From Schlegelella_A sp038231215 (GTDB lineage: Bacteria > Pseudomonadota > Gammaproteobacteria > Burkholderiales > Burkholderiaceae_C), in contig JBBRLS010000022.1 in NCBI GenBank assembly GCA_038231215.1, positions 7,205-71,204 of the forward strand: DNA of 64,000 nucleotides, written 5' to 3'. The notes beneath the pieces were generated by a model. That model saw only the letters and a program-made list of their open reading frames with translations. It did no database searches and was not told the origin of the DNA. Positions within the stretch are counted from its first letter, which is position 1, and the number at the start of each line of letters is the position of its first letter. Made by a program: the position numbers and the translations under genes. Positions 1 to 6,863 of this stretch are shown one piece after another.

Positions 1-1211
1 TTGCAGATCGTCAGCGTGTGCTCCATGCCGAGCGAGCGCGCATGCTTCAGCGCCGCCAGCGTGTCGGCGGTCTCGCCGCTCTGCGAGATCGTGACGACCA
101 GCGTTTTCGGGTTCGGCACGCTGTCGCGGTACCGGTACTCGCTCGCCACCTCGACGTTGGTCGGAATCCTGGCGATGCTCTCGAGCCAGTACTTGGCGAC
201 CGAGCCGCTGTAGTAGCTGGTGCCGCAGGCCAGGATCAGCACCTGCTCGACGCCCTTGAAGACGCGATACGCGCCGTCGCCGAACAGCTCGGGCGAGATG
301 CCGGGTACCGCATCGAGCGTGTCGGCGATCGCCTTCGGCTGCTCGAAGATCTCTTTCTGCATGTAGTGGCGATAGGGCCCGAGCTCGGCGGCGCCGGTGT
401 GCGCGACGACGGTCCGCACCGGCCGGTCGATGGCCTTGAAGACGCCCGTCGCGTCGGCGCGGACGATCCAGTACTTGCCGAGCTGGATATCGGCGACATC
501 GCCTTCCTCGAGATAGACGATCTGGTCGGTGACGCCAGCCAGCGCCATCGCGTCGGAGGCGAGAAAGTTCTCGTTCGCGCCCGGCACCGTGCCGACGCCG
601 AGGATGAGCGGCGAGCCGCGCCGCGCGCCGATGACGCGATGCGGCTCGTCGCGGCAGAACACGGCGATCGCATAGGCGCCGCGCAGGCGCGGCAAGGTGC
701 GCTCGACGGCCTCGAGCAGGTCGCCGTCGTAGAGATGGTCGACGAGATGGGCGATGACCTCGGTGTCGGTCTGCGTCACGAACGAATAGCCCCTGCCCCT
801 CAGCTCGGCGCGCAACTCGTCGTGGTTCTCGATGATGCCGTTGTGCACCAGGCCGACACGGCCGGCGGCGGCGATGCCCGACGCCTTGCCGGCATCGCTC
901 TCGCTTCCGTCACCCGACCGCGGAGCGATGTTCGGGCCGTGCGAGAAATGCGGATGCGCGTTGTGCACGACCGGCGCGCCGTGCGTGGCCCAGCGCGTGT
1001 GCGCGATGCCGGTGCCGCCTTCGAGATGGTCGGCGGCGACGTTGGCGGCGAGCTCGGCGACGCGGGCCGTGCTGCGCGCGCGGCGCAACTCGCCGTTCTG
1101 GTGCAGCGCTACGCCGCACGAGTCGTAGCCCCGGTATTCGAGGCGGCGCAGACCTTCGACGAGGATCGGAACGATGTTGCGGGCGCTGACGGCGGCGACG
1201 ATTCCACACAT
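1..1211 (-). CDS. glmS: Glutamine--fructose-6-phosphate aminotransferase (isomerizing), 3' part outside window
   Basis: GlmS makes glucosamine-6-phosphate from fructose-6-phosphate and glutamine, the entry to UDP-GlcNAc for peptidoglycan and LPS. The reading frame starts ATG-TGT-GGA, giving MCGIVAAVS; Cys2 is the N-terminal nucleophile of the glutaminase domain. RRLEYRGYDSCG, HTRWATHG and HNGIIENHDELR follow, and the first SIS isomerase domain begins near residue 285 (ILACGTSYYSG). About 403 codons of the usual ~610 are visible; the gene runs off the left edge. It is divergent from the Lrp-type regulator. In many betaproteobacteria glmS lies next to glmU, but here glmU is 43 kb away. Confidence 0.97.
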   Translation of the reverse strand, partial: MCGIVAAVSARNIVPILVEGLRRLEYRGYDSCGVALHQNGELRRARSTARVAELAANVAADHLEGGTGIAHTRWATHGAPVVHNAHPHFSHGPNIAPRSGDGSESDAGKASGIAAAGRVGLVHNGIIENHDELRAELRGRGYSFVTQTDTEVIAHLVDHLYDGDLLEAVERTLPRLRGAYAIAVFCRDEPHRVIGARRGSPLILGVGTVPGANENFLASDAMALAGVTDQIVYLEEGDVADIQLGKYWIVRADATGVFKAIDRPVRTVVAHTGAAELGPYRHYMQKEIFEQPKAIADTLDAVPGISPELFGDGAYRVFKGVEQVLILACGTSYYSGSVAKYWLESIARIPTNVEVASEYRYRDSVPNPKTLVVTISQSGETADTLAALKHARSLGMEHTLTIC

Positions 1212-1295
1212 GGTCAATAAGGGGAGAAGTTGGGGAGCAGCGGCACTTTAGGCCGATCTCGCCATCCATATCTTGCGCATTTCAATTGATAACGG

Positions 1296-1308
1296 CTGAA
1301 TATTTCAG
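1296..1308. promoter_or_regulatory. Palindrome in the glmS/Lrp intergenic region, possible operator
   Basis: CTGAA-TAT-TTCAG is a perfect 5-bp inverted repeat in an unusually AT-rich stretch, 13 bases before the ATG of the Lrp-type gene and between two divergent genes. A TTGATA box lies just upstream (1286-1291). Lrp/AsnC proteins often bind AT-rich palindromes and regulate themselves, so an autoregulatory operator that might also act on glmS is an inference. Confidence 0.4.
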
Positions 1309-1320
1309 TACTCTTGTGAA

Positions 1321-1842
1321 ATGGCTAAATCTTCCAAAACAGTAGAAGTTGCGGCTGAATCAGTCATCCCCGTCGTCCTCGACTCGACCGACCTGAAGAT
1401 CCTGGAGAGCCTGCAAACCGACGCCTCGCTCACCAATCACGCGCTGGCGGCGCTCGTACACACCTCGCCGGCCACCTGCCTGCGCCGCGTCAAGCGTCTG
1501 GTCGATGCGGGAATCGTCGAGCGCCGCGTCGCCCTGCTCTCGCCAGAGAAGCTGCTCTTCGGACTCACCGCGATCGTCGAGGTCACGCTCGACCGGCAGT
1601 CGGCCGAAGCCTTGGCCGCATTCGAGGCACGCGCCGTTGCCGCGGCCGCCGTGCAGCAGTGCCATCGCGTCTCGCCGGGACCCGACTTCATCCTCATCGT
1701 CCAGGTCGCCGACATGGCCGCGTATCACGCGCTCGTGCAGCGCCTGTTCACGGCCGATGCGAACGTGCGCAACGTGAAGAGCTTCTTCAGCGTGCACCGC
1801 GCCAAGTTCGAAACGCGCATCGTCCTGCCGCCACCCGGCTGA
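1321..1842 (+). CDS. Lrp/AsnC family transcriptional regulator
   Basis: This 173-residue protein has an N-terminal extension of about 20 residues, then an AsnC-type helix-turn-helix (LDSTDLKILESLQTDASLTN through TCLRRVKRLVDAGIVERR, residues ~20-70) and a RAM ligand-binding domain (LTAIVEVTLD to VRNVKSFFSVHRAKF). Such proteins sense amino acids or related small molecules as octamers. It is divergent from glmS with a shared intergenic palindrome; regulation of glmS is only a guess. The ligand cannot be told from sequence. Confidence 0.9.
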   Translation: MAKSSKTVEVAAESVIPVVLDSTDLKILESLQTDASLTNHALAALVHTSPATCLRRVKRLVDAGIVERRVALLSPEKLLFGLTAIVEVTLDRQSAEALAAFEARAVAAAAVQQCHRVSPGPDFILIVQVADMAAYHALVQRLFTADANVRNVKSFFSVHRAKFETRIVLPPPG

Positions 1843-1850
1843 GCCGCGCT

Positions 1851-3047
1851 TCAGCGCTTGATGACGACCAGTCCCTTGAGGTACTCGCCTTCCGGAAAGG
1901 TCACCGTCATCGGGTGATCCGGCGCGGCACCGCGCCGGGTGTAGATCAACCCGTCGATGCCGGCGTCGAGGCCGGCCCCCGCGACGATCTTGTGAAACAG
2001 GTCGGCCGAAATGCCGCCGGAGCACGAGAAGGTGAACAGCGCGCCGCCCGGGCGCAGCAGCATGAAGGCGAGGCGGTTGATGTCCTTGTAGGCGCGCGCA
2101 GCGCGCTCCGCGTGCGCGGCCGTCGGCGCGAGCTTGGGCGGGTCGAGGACGATGGCGTCGAAGCTGCGCTTCGCGTCGAGCATGGCGCGCAGAGTCTGGT
2201 TGACGTCGGCGTCGAGCGCCTCGTGGCGCGCTCCATCGAAGCCGTTCAGCGCGACGTTGGCGATCGCTCGCTCGAGTGCCGGGCCTGACGAGTCGACGCC
2301 GGTCACGTGCGTTGCGCCGCCGGCCAGCGCGGCGACGCTGAAGCCACCCGTGTAGCAGTAGCAGTTGAGCACGCGCTCGAAGCCGAAGTGGCGGACCGTC
2401 TCGGCGAAGAGCTTGCGGTTGTCGCGCTGGTCGAGATAGAAGCCGGTCTTGTGGCCGCTCGCGACGTCGAGGCCGAGCCGCCATTCGTGCTCGCGGATCG
2501 TCAGTGCCGTGCTCGCTTCGCTGCCGGCCGGCACGCCGCGCAGCCAGCCGCTGAGGGCGGGCAATCCCTCGCGCTCACGCGCCGAGGTGTCGCTGCGTTC
2601 GTACAGTCGCGCGGCACCGGTGGCGGCCATCAACGCGTCGGCGATCGTCGCCTTCCAGCGCTCGGCGCCAGCCGAAAGGAACTGCGCCGAGAGCGTCTCG
2701 CCATAGCGATCGACGACGAGGCCGGGCAGACCGTCGGACTCGCCGTGAATCAGCCGCACGCCGTCGCTGGCGATCGGCAGCCGCGCGCGAATCGCCACCG
2801 CTGCGGCGATGCGCCGGGCGAAGAACGCGGCGTCGATGCGCTCGGTCTCATCGAAGCTCCAGGCGCGCACGCGGATCAAGGACGCCGGGCTGTATGCGCC
2901 CCAAGCGAGAAACTTCGCGTCGCTGCCTTCGACGCGAACCGTCTCGCCGGAGTCGGCCTTGCCACTGGCCACGCTGCCCTCGAACACCCAGGGGTGACGG
3001 CGCAGCAGCGAGCGCTCCTTGGCGGGACGAAGGCGAATCGTTTTCAT
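1851..3047 (-). CDS. rlmI: 23S rRNA (cytosine-C5)-methyltransferase RlmI family, SAM-dependent
   Basis: The 398-residue protein has an N-terminal PUA domain (MKTIRLRPAKERSLLRRHPWVFEG) and a Rossmann SAM-dependent methyltransferase domain (VLNCYCYTGGFSVAALAGG, then DAIVLDPPKLAP, the family's DPPxF/L-type motif). The family methylates C1962 of 23S rRNA in E. coli. It ends nine bases from the stop of the convergent Lrp-type gene. A dispersed repeat unit lies just upstream of its start (3057-3082). The YccW/RlmI family contains paralogs of differing target, so the exact base is inferred. Confidence 0.85.
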   Translation of the reverse strand: MKTIRLRPAKERSLLRRHPWVFEGSVASGKADSGETVRVEGSDAKFLAWGAYSPASLIRVRAWSFDETERIDAAFFARRIAAAVAIRARLPIASDGVRLIHGESDGLPGLVVDRYGETLSAQFLSAGAERWKATIADALMAATGAARLYERSDTSAREREGLPALSGWLRGVPAGSEASTALTIREHEWRLGLDVASGHKTGFYLDQRDNRKLFAETVRHFGFERVLNCYCYTGGFSVAALAGGATHVTGVDSSGPALERAIANVALNGFDGARHEALDADVNQTLRAMLDAKRSFDAIVLDPPKLAPTAAHAERAARAYKDINRLAFMLLRPGGALFTFSCSGGISADLFHKIVAGAGLDAGIDGLIYTRRGAAPDHPMTVTFPEGEYLKGLVVIKR

Positions 3048-3056
3048 CGAAAGGGA

Positions 3057-3082
3057 GATCCTTCGCTTCGCTCAGGATGACG
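3057..3082 (+). repeat. Dispersed intergenic repeat, locus 1 (single unit)
   Basis: GATCCTTCGCTTCGCTCAGG continuing ATGACGG lies between the rlmI start and the xerC stop. It is a near-identical member of a family seen at seven loci in this window. Confidence 0.85.
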
Positions 3083-3105
3083 GAGTGGTGGGCGACGCCG
3101 CGGAA

Positions 3106-4098
3106 TCAGGGCGACGACGAGCCGCGCTTCTTCGCCCGCGGATGCGCTGCGTCGTACACCTTCGAGAGGTGGCCGAAGTCGAGCTTGGTGTAGATCTGCG
3201 TCGTCGTGATGTTGGCGTGGCCGAGCAGCTCCTGCACGGCGCGCAGATCGCCGCTCGATTGCAGGACGTGCGAGGCGAAGGAGTGGCGCAGCATGTGCGG
3301 ATGGACGTGCGAAGGCACGCCCGCCGCGATCGCCTGCGCCTTCAATCGTGAGCGCACCTGGCCCGCCGTGATGCGCGCGCCGCGACGGCCGACGAAGAGC
3401 GCCGGCTCGTCGATCTGCGCCAGCTCACTGCGCACAGCGAGCCACCACTCCAGTGCGCGAAGCGCCGGCTTGCCGACGGGCACGCTGCGCCGCTTGCTTC
3501 CTTTGCCGAGCACATGGGCGCTGGCATCGGCGGCATCGATCCACCCCGCGGCGTCGGCGCTTGCCGTGACGTCAAGCCCCGTCAACTCGCCGACGCGCAA
3601 GCCGCAACCGTAGAGCAGCTCGGCGACGCAGGCGTCGCGCGCGTTGAGGACCGGATCGCCGCCTTCGCTGCGATGCTCGACGAGCGCCACGGCGTGGTCG
3701 ACCGAGAGCGCCTTGGGCAAAGGCTTGGCGGCGTGCGGCGCGCGCACCGCCGACGCGGGATTGGCGGCGACCAGCCCTTCGCCGCCGAGCCATCGATACA
3801 GGCCCCGCCATGCCGAGAGGGCGATGGCAATGCTGCGCGGCGCGAGCCCCTGCCCGTGCAGTTGCGCTGCCCATCGCCGGATGTGTTGCGTCTCGACTTG
3901 GCGCAAAGGCACCGACCCGGCGAGCGCAAAGCGTTGCAATCGATCGAAGGCCTCGCCATAGAGCACCAGCGTACGCGCCGAAAGGCGGCGCTCGACGCTC
4001 AGGTACTGGAGATGGCGGGCGATGTCGGCGTCGCGCTCGATTGGCGCACGAGATCCTTCGCTTGGCTCAGGATGACCGCTCTGGCGTGGGCCGCCCAT
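3106..4098 (-). CDS. xerC: Tyrosine recombinase XerC
   Basis: XerC acts with XerD and FtsK at dif to resolve chromosome dimers. The SAM-like N-terminal domain (DADIARHLQYLSVERRLSAR) and catalytic domain are present, with the tyrosine recombinase residues Arg (CGLRVGEL), HMLRHSFASH, LGHANITTTQ and the Tyr in IYTKLDFGHL. The xerC rather than xerD call rests on synteny with DUF484 and dapF. The start is odd: homology to other XerC begins at DADIARHL, yet the nearest in-frame ATG (4098) lies inside a dispersed repeat, so about 20 leading residues (MGGPRQSGHPEPSEGSR) are repeat-encoded. An earlier ATG at 4170 reads through even more repeat. A non-standard start is the alternative. Confidence 0.9.
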   Translation of the reverse strand: MGGPRQSGHPEPSEGSRAPIERDADIARHLQYLSVERRLSARTLVLYGEAFDRLQRFALAGSVPLRQVETQHIRRWAAQLHGQGLAPRSIAIALSAWRGLYRWLGGEGLVAANPASAVRAPHAAKPLPKALSVDHAVALVEHRSEGGDPVLNARDACVAELLYGCGLRVGELTGLDVTASADAAGWIDAADASAHVLGKGSKRRSVPVGKPALRALEWWLAVRSELAQIDEPALFVGRRGARITAGQVRSRLKAQAIAAGVPSHVHPHMLRHSFASHVLQSSGDLRAVQELLGHANITTTQIYTKLDFGHLSKVYDAAHPRAKKRGSSSP

Positions 4099-4193
4099 GT
4101 CAGGATGACCGCCGTGCCCGAGAGCTGCCCGTGTCAGGATGACCGCTGTGGCGAGGGATGCCCATGTCATCCTGAACGCAGTGAAGGATCTCG
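4052..4193. repeat. Dispersed intergenic repeat, locus 2 (cluster of full and partial units)
   Basis: A full unit (4052-4078) is followed by two partial direct copies of TCAGGATGACCG (near 4100 and 4134) separated by similar 35-base spacers, then a full inverted unit TCATCCTGAACGCAGTGAAG-GATCTCG (4167-4193). The cluster fills the space between xerC and the DUF484 gene and overlaps every plausible ATG of xerC. Confidence 0.85.
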
Positions 4194-4203
4194 GCGGTCG
4201 CAG

Positions 4204-4908
4204 TCAAGCCGCCGGCAACAGCCGTGTCAGCGCCGCGCTCGCCACCTCGCCGATGCGCGCCAGGAACTCGGTGCCCATGTCGGCGGTGTAGCGCGTCGGG
4301 TCGGGCGAGGCGAGGACGAGCAAGCCGAAGGCACCGTTCAGGCTCTCGTGACGCAGCGGAATCAGCGCGATCGAGAGCGCCTGTGCCGGCGTCTCGAGCC
4401 ACTGCACGGCCTCGAAGCCGGTGTTCGCGCCGCAATAGGGAGCGGCGAGACTGCCCGCGAAGCTCTTCGCGTCGTCGCCCACGGGCCGTGCGAACGAGAG
4501 GCCCGCGAAGGCTTCGGCGCCACCCCAGACGCGGATCGCCGCTTGCGGGATCGTGAACTGGTGCTTCAGCTCGCGCACCAGCACGTCGGGCAGATCGGCG
4601 GCGTTGGCCGTGAGCATCAGGGCGCGCGTCCAGCGATGCAGCTTGTCGGCGATGGCAACGTTGTCCTGGCCGTTGCGAATCATCTCGATGATCTGCCGCT
4701 CGAAGCCCTTGACCTTGTCGCGCAGCATTTCCATCTGCCGCTCCTGCAAGGAGACGGCACGCTGCCCGTGCGGGTTGGCGAGCTGCACCGAGCCGAGCAA
4801 CTCGGCATGGCGTTCGAAGAAACCCGGGCTGGCCGCCAGGTAGTTGGCGATGTCGGCCTCGGTGATGCCTTGCACGCCGGTCGGCGGTGCGCCTGGAGTC
4901 GTGGTCAC
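4204..4908 (-). CDS. DUF484 family protein
   Basis: This 234-residue protein matches the DUF484 family found between dapF and xerC in gamma- and betaproteobacteria. It has the typical N-terminus (TEADIANYLAASPGFFERHAELL, then ANPHGQRAVSLQERQMEMLRDKVKGFE, a short coiled coil) and a GAF-like C-terminal domain ending EFLARIGEVASAALTRL. Its biochemical role is not established. It lies 10 bases downstream of dapF, so it is probably co-transcribed with it. Confidence 0.88.
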   Translation of the reverse strand: MTTTPGAPPTGVQGITEADIANYLAASPGFFERHAELLGSVQLANPHGQRAVSLQERQMEMLRDKVKGFERQIIEMIRNGQDNVAIADKLHRWTRALMLTANAADLPDVLVRELKHQFTIPQAAIRVWGGAEAFAGLSFARPVGDDAKSFAGSLAAPYCGANTGFEAVQWLETPAQALSIALIPLRHESLNGAFGLLVLASPDPTRYTADMGTEFLARIGEVASAALTRLLPAA

Positions 4909-4918
4909 GGTTGCTTTC

Positions 4919-5785
4919 TCATAGTTCGATCTCTCCTTCGAAAACCGTTTCGGCGGGACCCGTCATGAGTACGGGCGAGGTGCCGCCTTGCCATTCGATG
5001 GCGAGCATGCCGCCGTGCGTCTCGACCTCGACCTCGACCTCGGCATCGAGCAGTCCGAGGCGGATGCCGACCGCGACCGCGGCGCAGGCGCCGGTGCCGC
5101 AAGCCAGCGTCTCGCCGGCACCGCGCTCGAAGACGCGCAGGCGAATCGCCCGGCGCGACACGATCTGCATGAAGCCGGCGTTGACGCCCTGCGCAAAGCG
5201 CACGTGCTTCTCGATGCGCGGCCCCTGCGCGGCGACCGGCGCGGCGTCGACGTCGGTGACGATCTGCACCGCGTGCGGATTGCCCATCGAGACCAGTGCG
5301 ACCTCGACCGTGCGGCCCTCGCCGAGTTCGAGCGGCCAGAGCGGCAGGCCCGAATCGGCGCCGCGCGGTGCGAGCCAGGTGGCGTCGAAGAAAACGTGCG
5401 CCGGATCGAAGTCGGGGGCGCCCATGTCGACGGTCACGCCGCCATCGGCGCGCAGTCGCAATTCGAGGCGCCGATTCATGGTCTCGACGGCGAGCGTCGT
5501 CTTGTCGGTGAGGCCGTGCTCGCGCGCGTACCGCACGAAGCAGCGCGCGCCGTTGCCGCAGTGCTCGACCTCGTCGCCGCTGCCGCCGTTGAAGATGCGA
5601 TAGCCGAAGTCGACGCCGGCGCGACGCGCCGGCTCGACGACGAGGATCTGGTCGGCGCCGACGCCGAAGCGCCGGTCGGCGAGCCTTTGCATCTGCGCGA
5701 GACTCAGGTCGAGCGGCGTGCGGGTGGCATCGAGCACGACGAAGTCGTTGCCCGCGCCCTGCATCTTCGTGAAGCGAACCCGCAT
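4919..5785 (-). CDS. dapF: Diaminopimelate epimerase
   Basis: DapF interconverts LL- and meso-diaminopimelate for lysine and peptidoglycan synthesis without PLP, using two cysteines. Both are visible, in HCGNGARCF and in ACGTGACA. The ATG at 5785 gives MRVRFTKMQGAGNDFVVLDA, the normal family start and a 288-residue product; the longer frame starting at 5878 would translate through a repeat. The order lpxL-dapF-DUF484-xerC on one strand is a common beta-/gammaproteobacterial arrangement. Confidence 0.97.
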   Translation of the reverse strand: MRVRFTKMQGAGNDFVVLDATRTPLDLSLAQMQRLADRRFGVGADQILVVEPARRAGVDFGYRIFNGGSGDEVEHCGNGARCFVRYAREHGLTDKTTLAVETMNRRLELRLRADGGVTVDMGAPDFDPAHVFFDATWLAPRGADSGLPLWPLELGEGRTVEVALVSMGNPHAVQIVTDVDAAPVAAQGPRIEKHVRFAQGVNAGFMQIVSRRAIRLRVFERGAGETLACGTGACAAVAVGIRLGLLDAEVEVEVETHGGMLAIEWQGGTSPVLMTGPAETVFEGEIEL

Positions 5786-5810
5786 GAACGGATTATCGAC
5801 TCCGCTAACT

Positions 5811-5872
5811 GTCATCCTTAGCGGAGCGAAGGATCCCGGAGCGCAGAGATCCTTCACTGCGTTCAGGAGGAC
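5811..5872. repeat. Dispersed intergenic repeat, locus 3 (inverted pair)
   Basis: GTCATCCTTAGCGGAGCGAA-GGATC (5811-5835) and AGATCCTTCACTGCGTTCAG-GAGGAC (5848-5872) face each other across 12 bases between lpxL and dapF. The pair could fold into an RNA hairpin inside a probable operon. Confidence 0.8.
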
Positions 5873-5879
5873 GGACAAG

Positions 5880-6755
5880 TCAATACAGGCTGGGCTCCCC
5901 CGGAGGCCGCGTCTTGAAGCGCCGATGCACCCACAAATACTGAGCCGGATTGCGACGGATCTCCGATTCGATCCAGCGATTCATCCGCGCCGCGTCGGTC
6001 ACCGGGTCGTCGCTCGGAAAGTCGGCCCACGGCTCCTCGTAGCGAACGACGTAGCCCTGGCCGCCGGGCAGGATCTCGGCGACGACCGGCTGCACGACCA
6101 TGTTCATCGCTTTGGCCAGGCGCGATGGCGCGAGCAGCGTCACGGCGGGCACGCCGAAGAACGGCACGAAGGCGGCGTCTCGCGTACCGAAGTCCATGTC
6201 GGGCAGATTGAAGAACGCGTCGCCACGACGGATGGCGCGGATCAGCGCCTTGCCGGCATCGTCTCGCGAGAAGATCTCGGCGTTGCCGAGACGGAGCCGG
6301 CCGCGCCGCAAGGCCGCGTCCATGACCTTGTTGCTCTGCCGCTGGTAGATCGAGATGCCCTTGCGCTTCTGGAACAGAAGCACCGAGGCACCGGCGACGT
6401 CGAGGCCCATGAAGTGCGGCGCCAGCCACATGACGGGCTTGTCGCTGCGCTCGGCGAGCGTGACGTCGCCCTCGACCCGGATCAGCCGCCTGAGCCTCGC
6501 TGGCGACGCATACCAGAGCAGGCCGCGCTCGAGCAGGCTGCGGCCGAGCCAGCGGAAGTGCTCGCGCGCGAGTTGCTCACGCGCCTCGGGCGATATCTCG
6601 GGAAAGCATAGCGCGAGATTGCGCAGGGCGACCTTGCGTCTGGCCGCCACGGCGAGCCAGCCCAGGCGACCCAACGCGCGGCCGCATGCGGCCTGGGCCC
6701 CGAGGGGCAACCATTGAAAGAGCCAGAGAAAGCCCAGCAGAAGACGCGAACCCAA
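5880..6755 (-). CDS. lpxL: Lipid A biosynthesis lauroyl/late acyltransferase (LpxL/HtrB family)
   Basis: The protein adds a secondary acyl chain to lipid A at the inner membrane. The LPLAT catalytic motif HX4D is present (APHFMGLD), along with NLPDMDFG and the ending QYLWVHRRFKTRPPGEPSLY. An N-terminal hydrophobic anchor (LLLGFLWLFQWLPLGAQAA) starts the protein. No ATG gives a typical length; a TTG at 6755 just before the anchor gives 291 residues, close to the family norm, while the ATG at 6860 would add a charged, unrelated tail. Start confidence is moderate. Which acyl position is modified cannot be told. Confidence 0.87.
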   Translation of the reverse strand: MGSRLLLGFLWLFQWLPLGAQAACGRALGRLGWLAVAARRKVALRNLALCFPEISPEAREQLAREHFRWLGRSLLERGLLWYASPARLRRLIRVEGDVTLAERSDKPVMWLAPHFMGLDVAGASVLLFQKRKGISIYQRQSNKVMDAALRRGRLRLGNAEIFSRDDAGKALIRAIRRGDAFFNLPDMDFGTRDAAFVPFFGVPAVTLLAPSRLAKAMNMVVQPVVAEILPGGQGYVVRYEEPWADFPSDDPVTDAARMNRWIESEIRRNPAQYLWVHRRFKTRPPGEPSLY

Positions 6756-6863
6756 CTCTCGATGCCCCTCGTGAGCGTACCGGCAGCGCCTCTCGCGCCC
6801 GATGCGCGCTGCCAGTATCCCGCACGAGGCGCGACGCGGCGACGCCGCGCCGCACCTCAAGGG

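Noticed and set aside
4094..4152. Regularly spaced partial repeats as a CRISPR array
   Set aside because: Only two or three short imperfect units with similar spacers, and they belong to the dispersed intergenic repeat family; no cas genes.
3106..4170. xerC as an integrase of a mobile element
   Set aside because: Synteny with DUF484-dapF and full XerC features show the housekeeping recombinase; no attachment site or cargo was seen.
6577..6755. ATG start of lpxL at 6860
   Set aside because: The added 35 residues are Arg-rich with no membrane character; homology starts at the hydrophobic anchor after the TTG at 6755.
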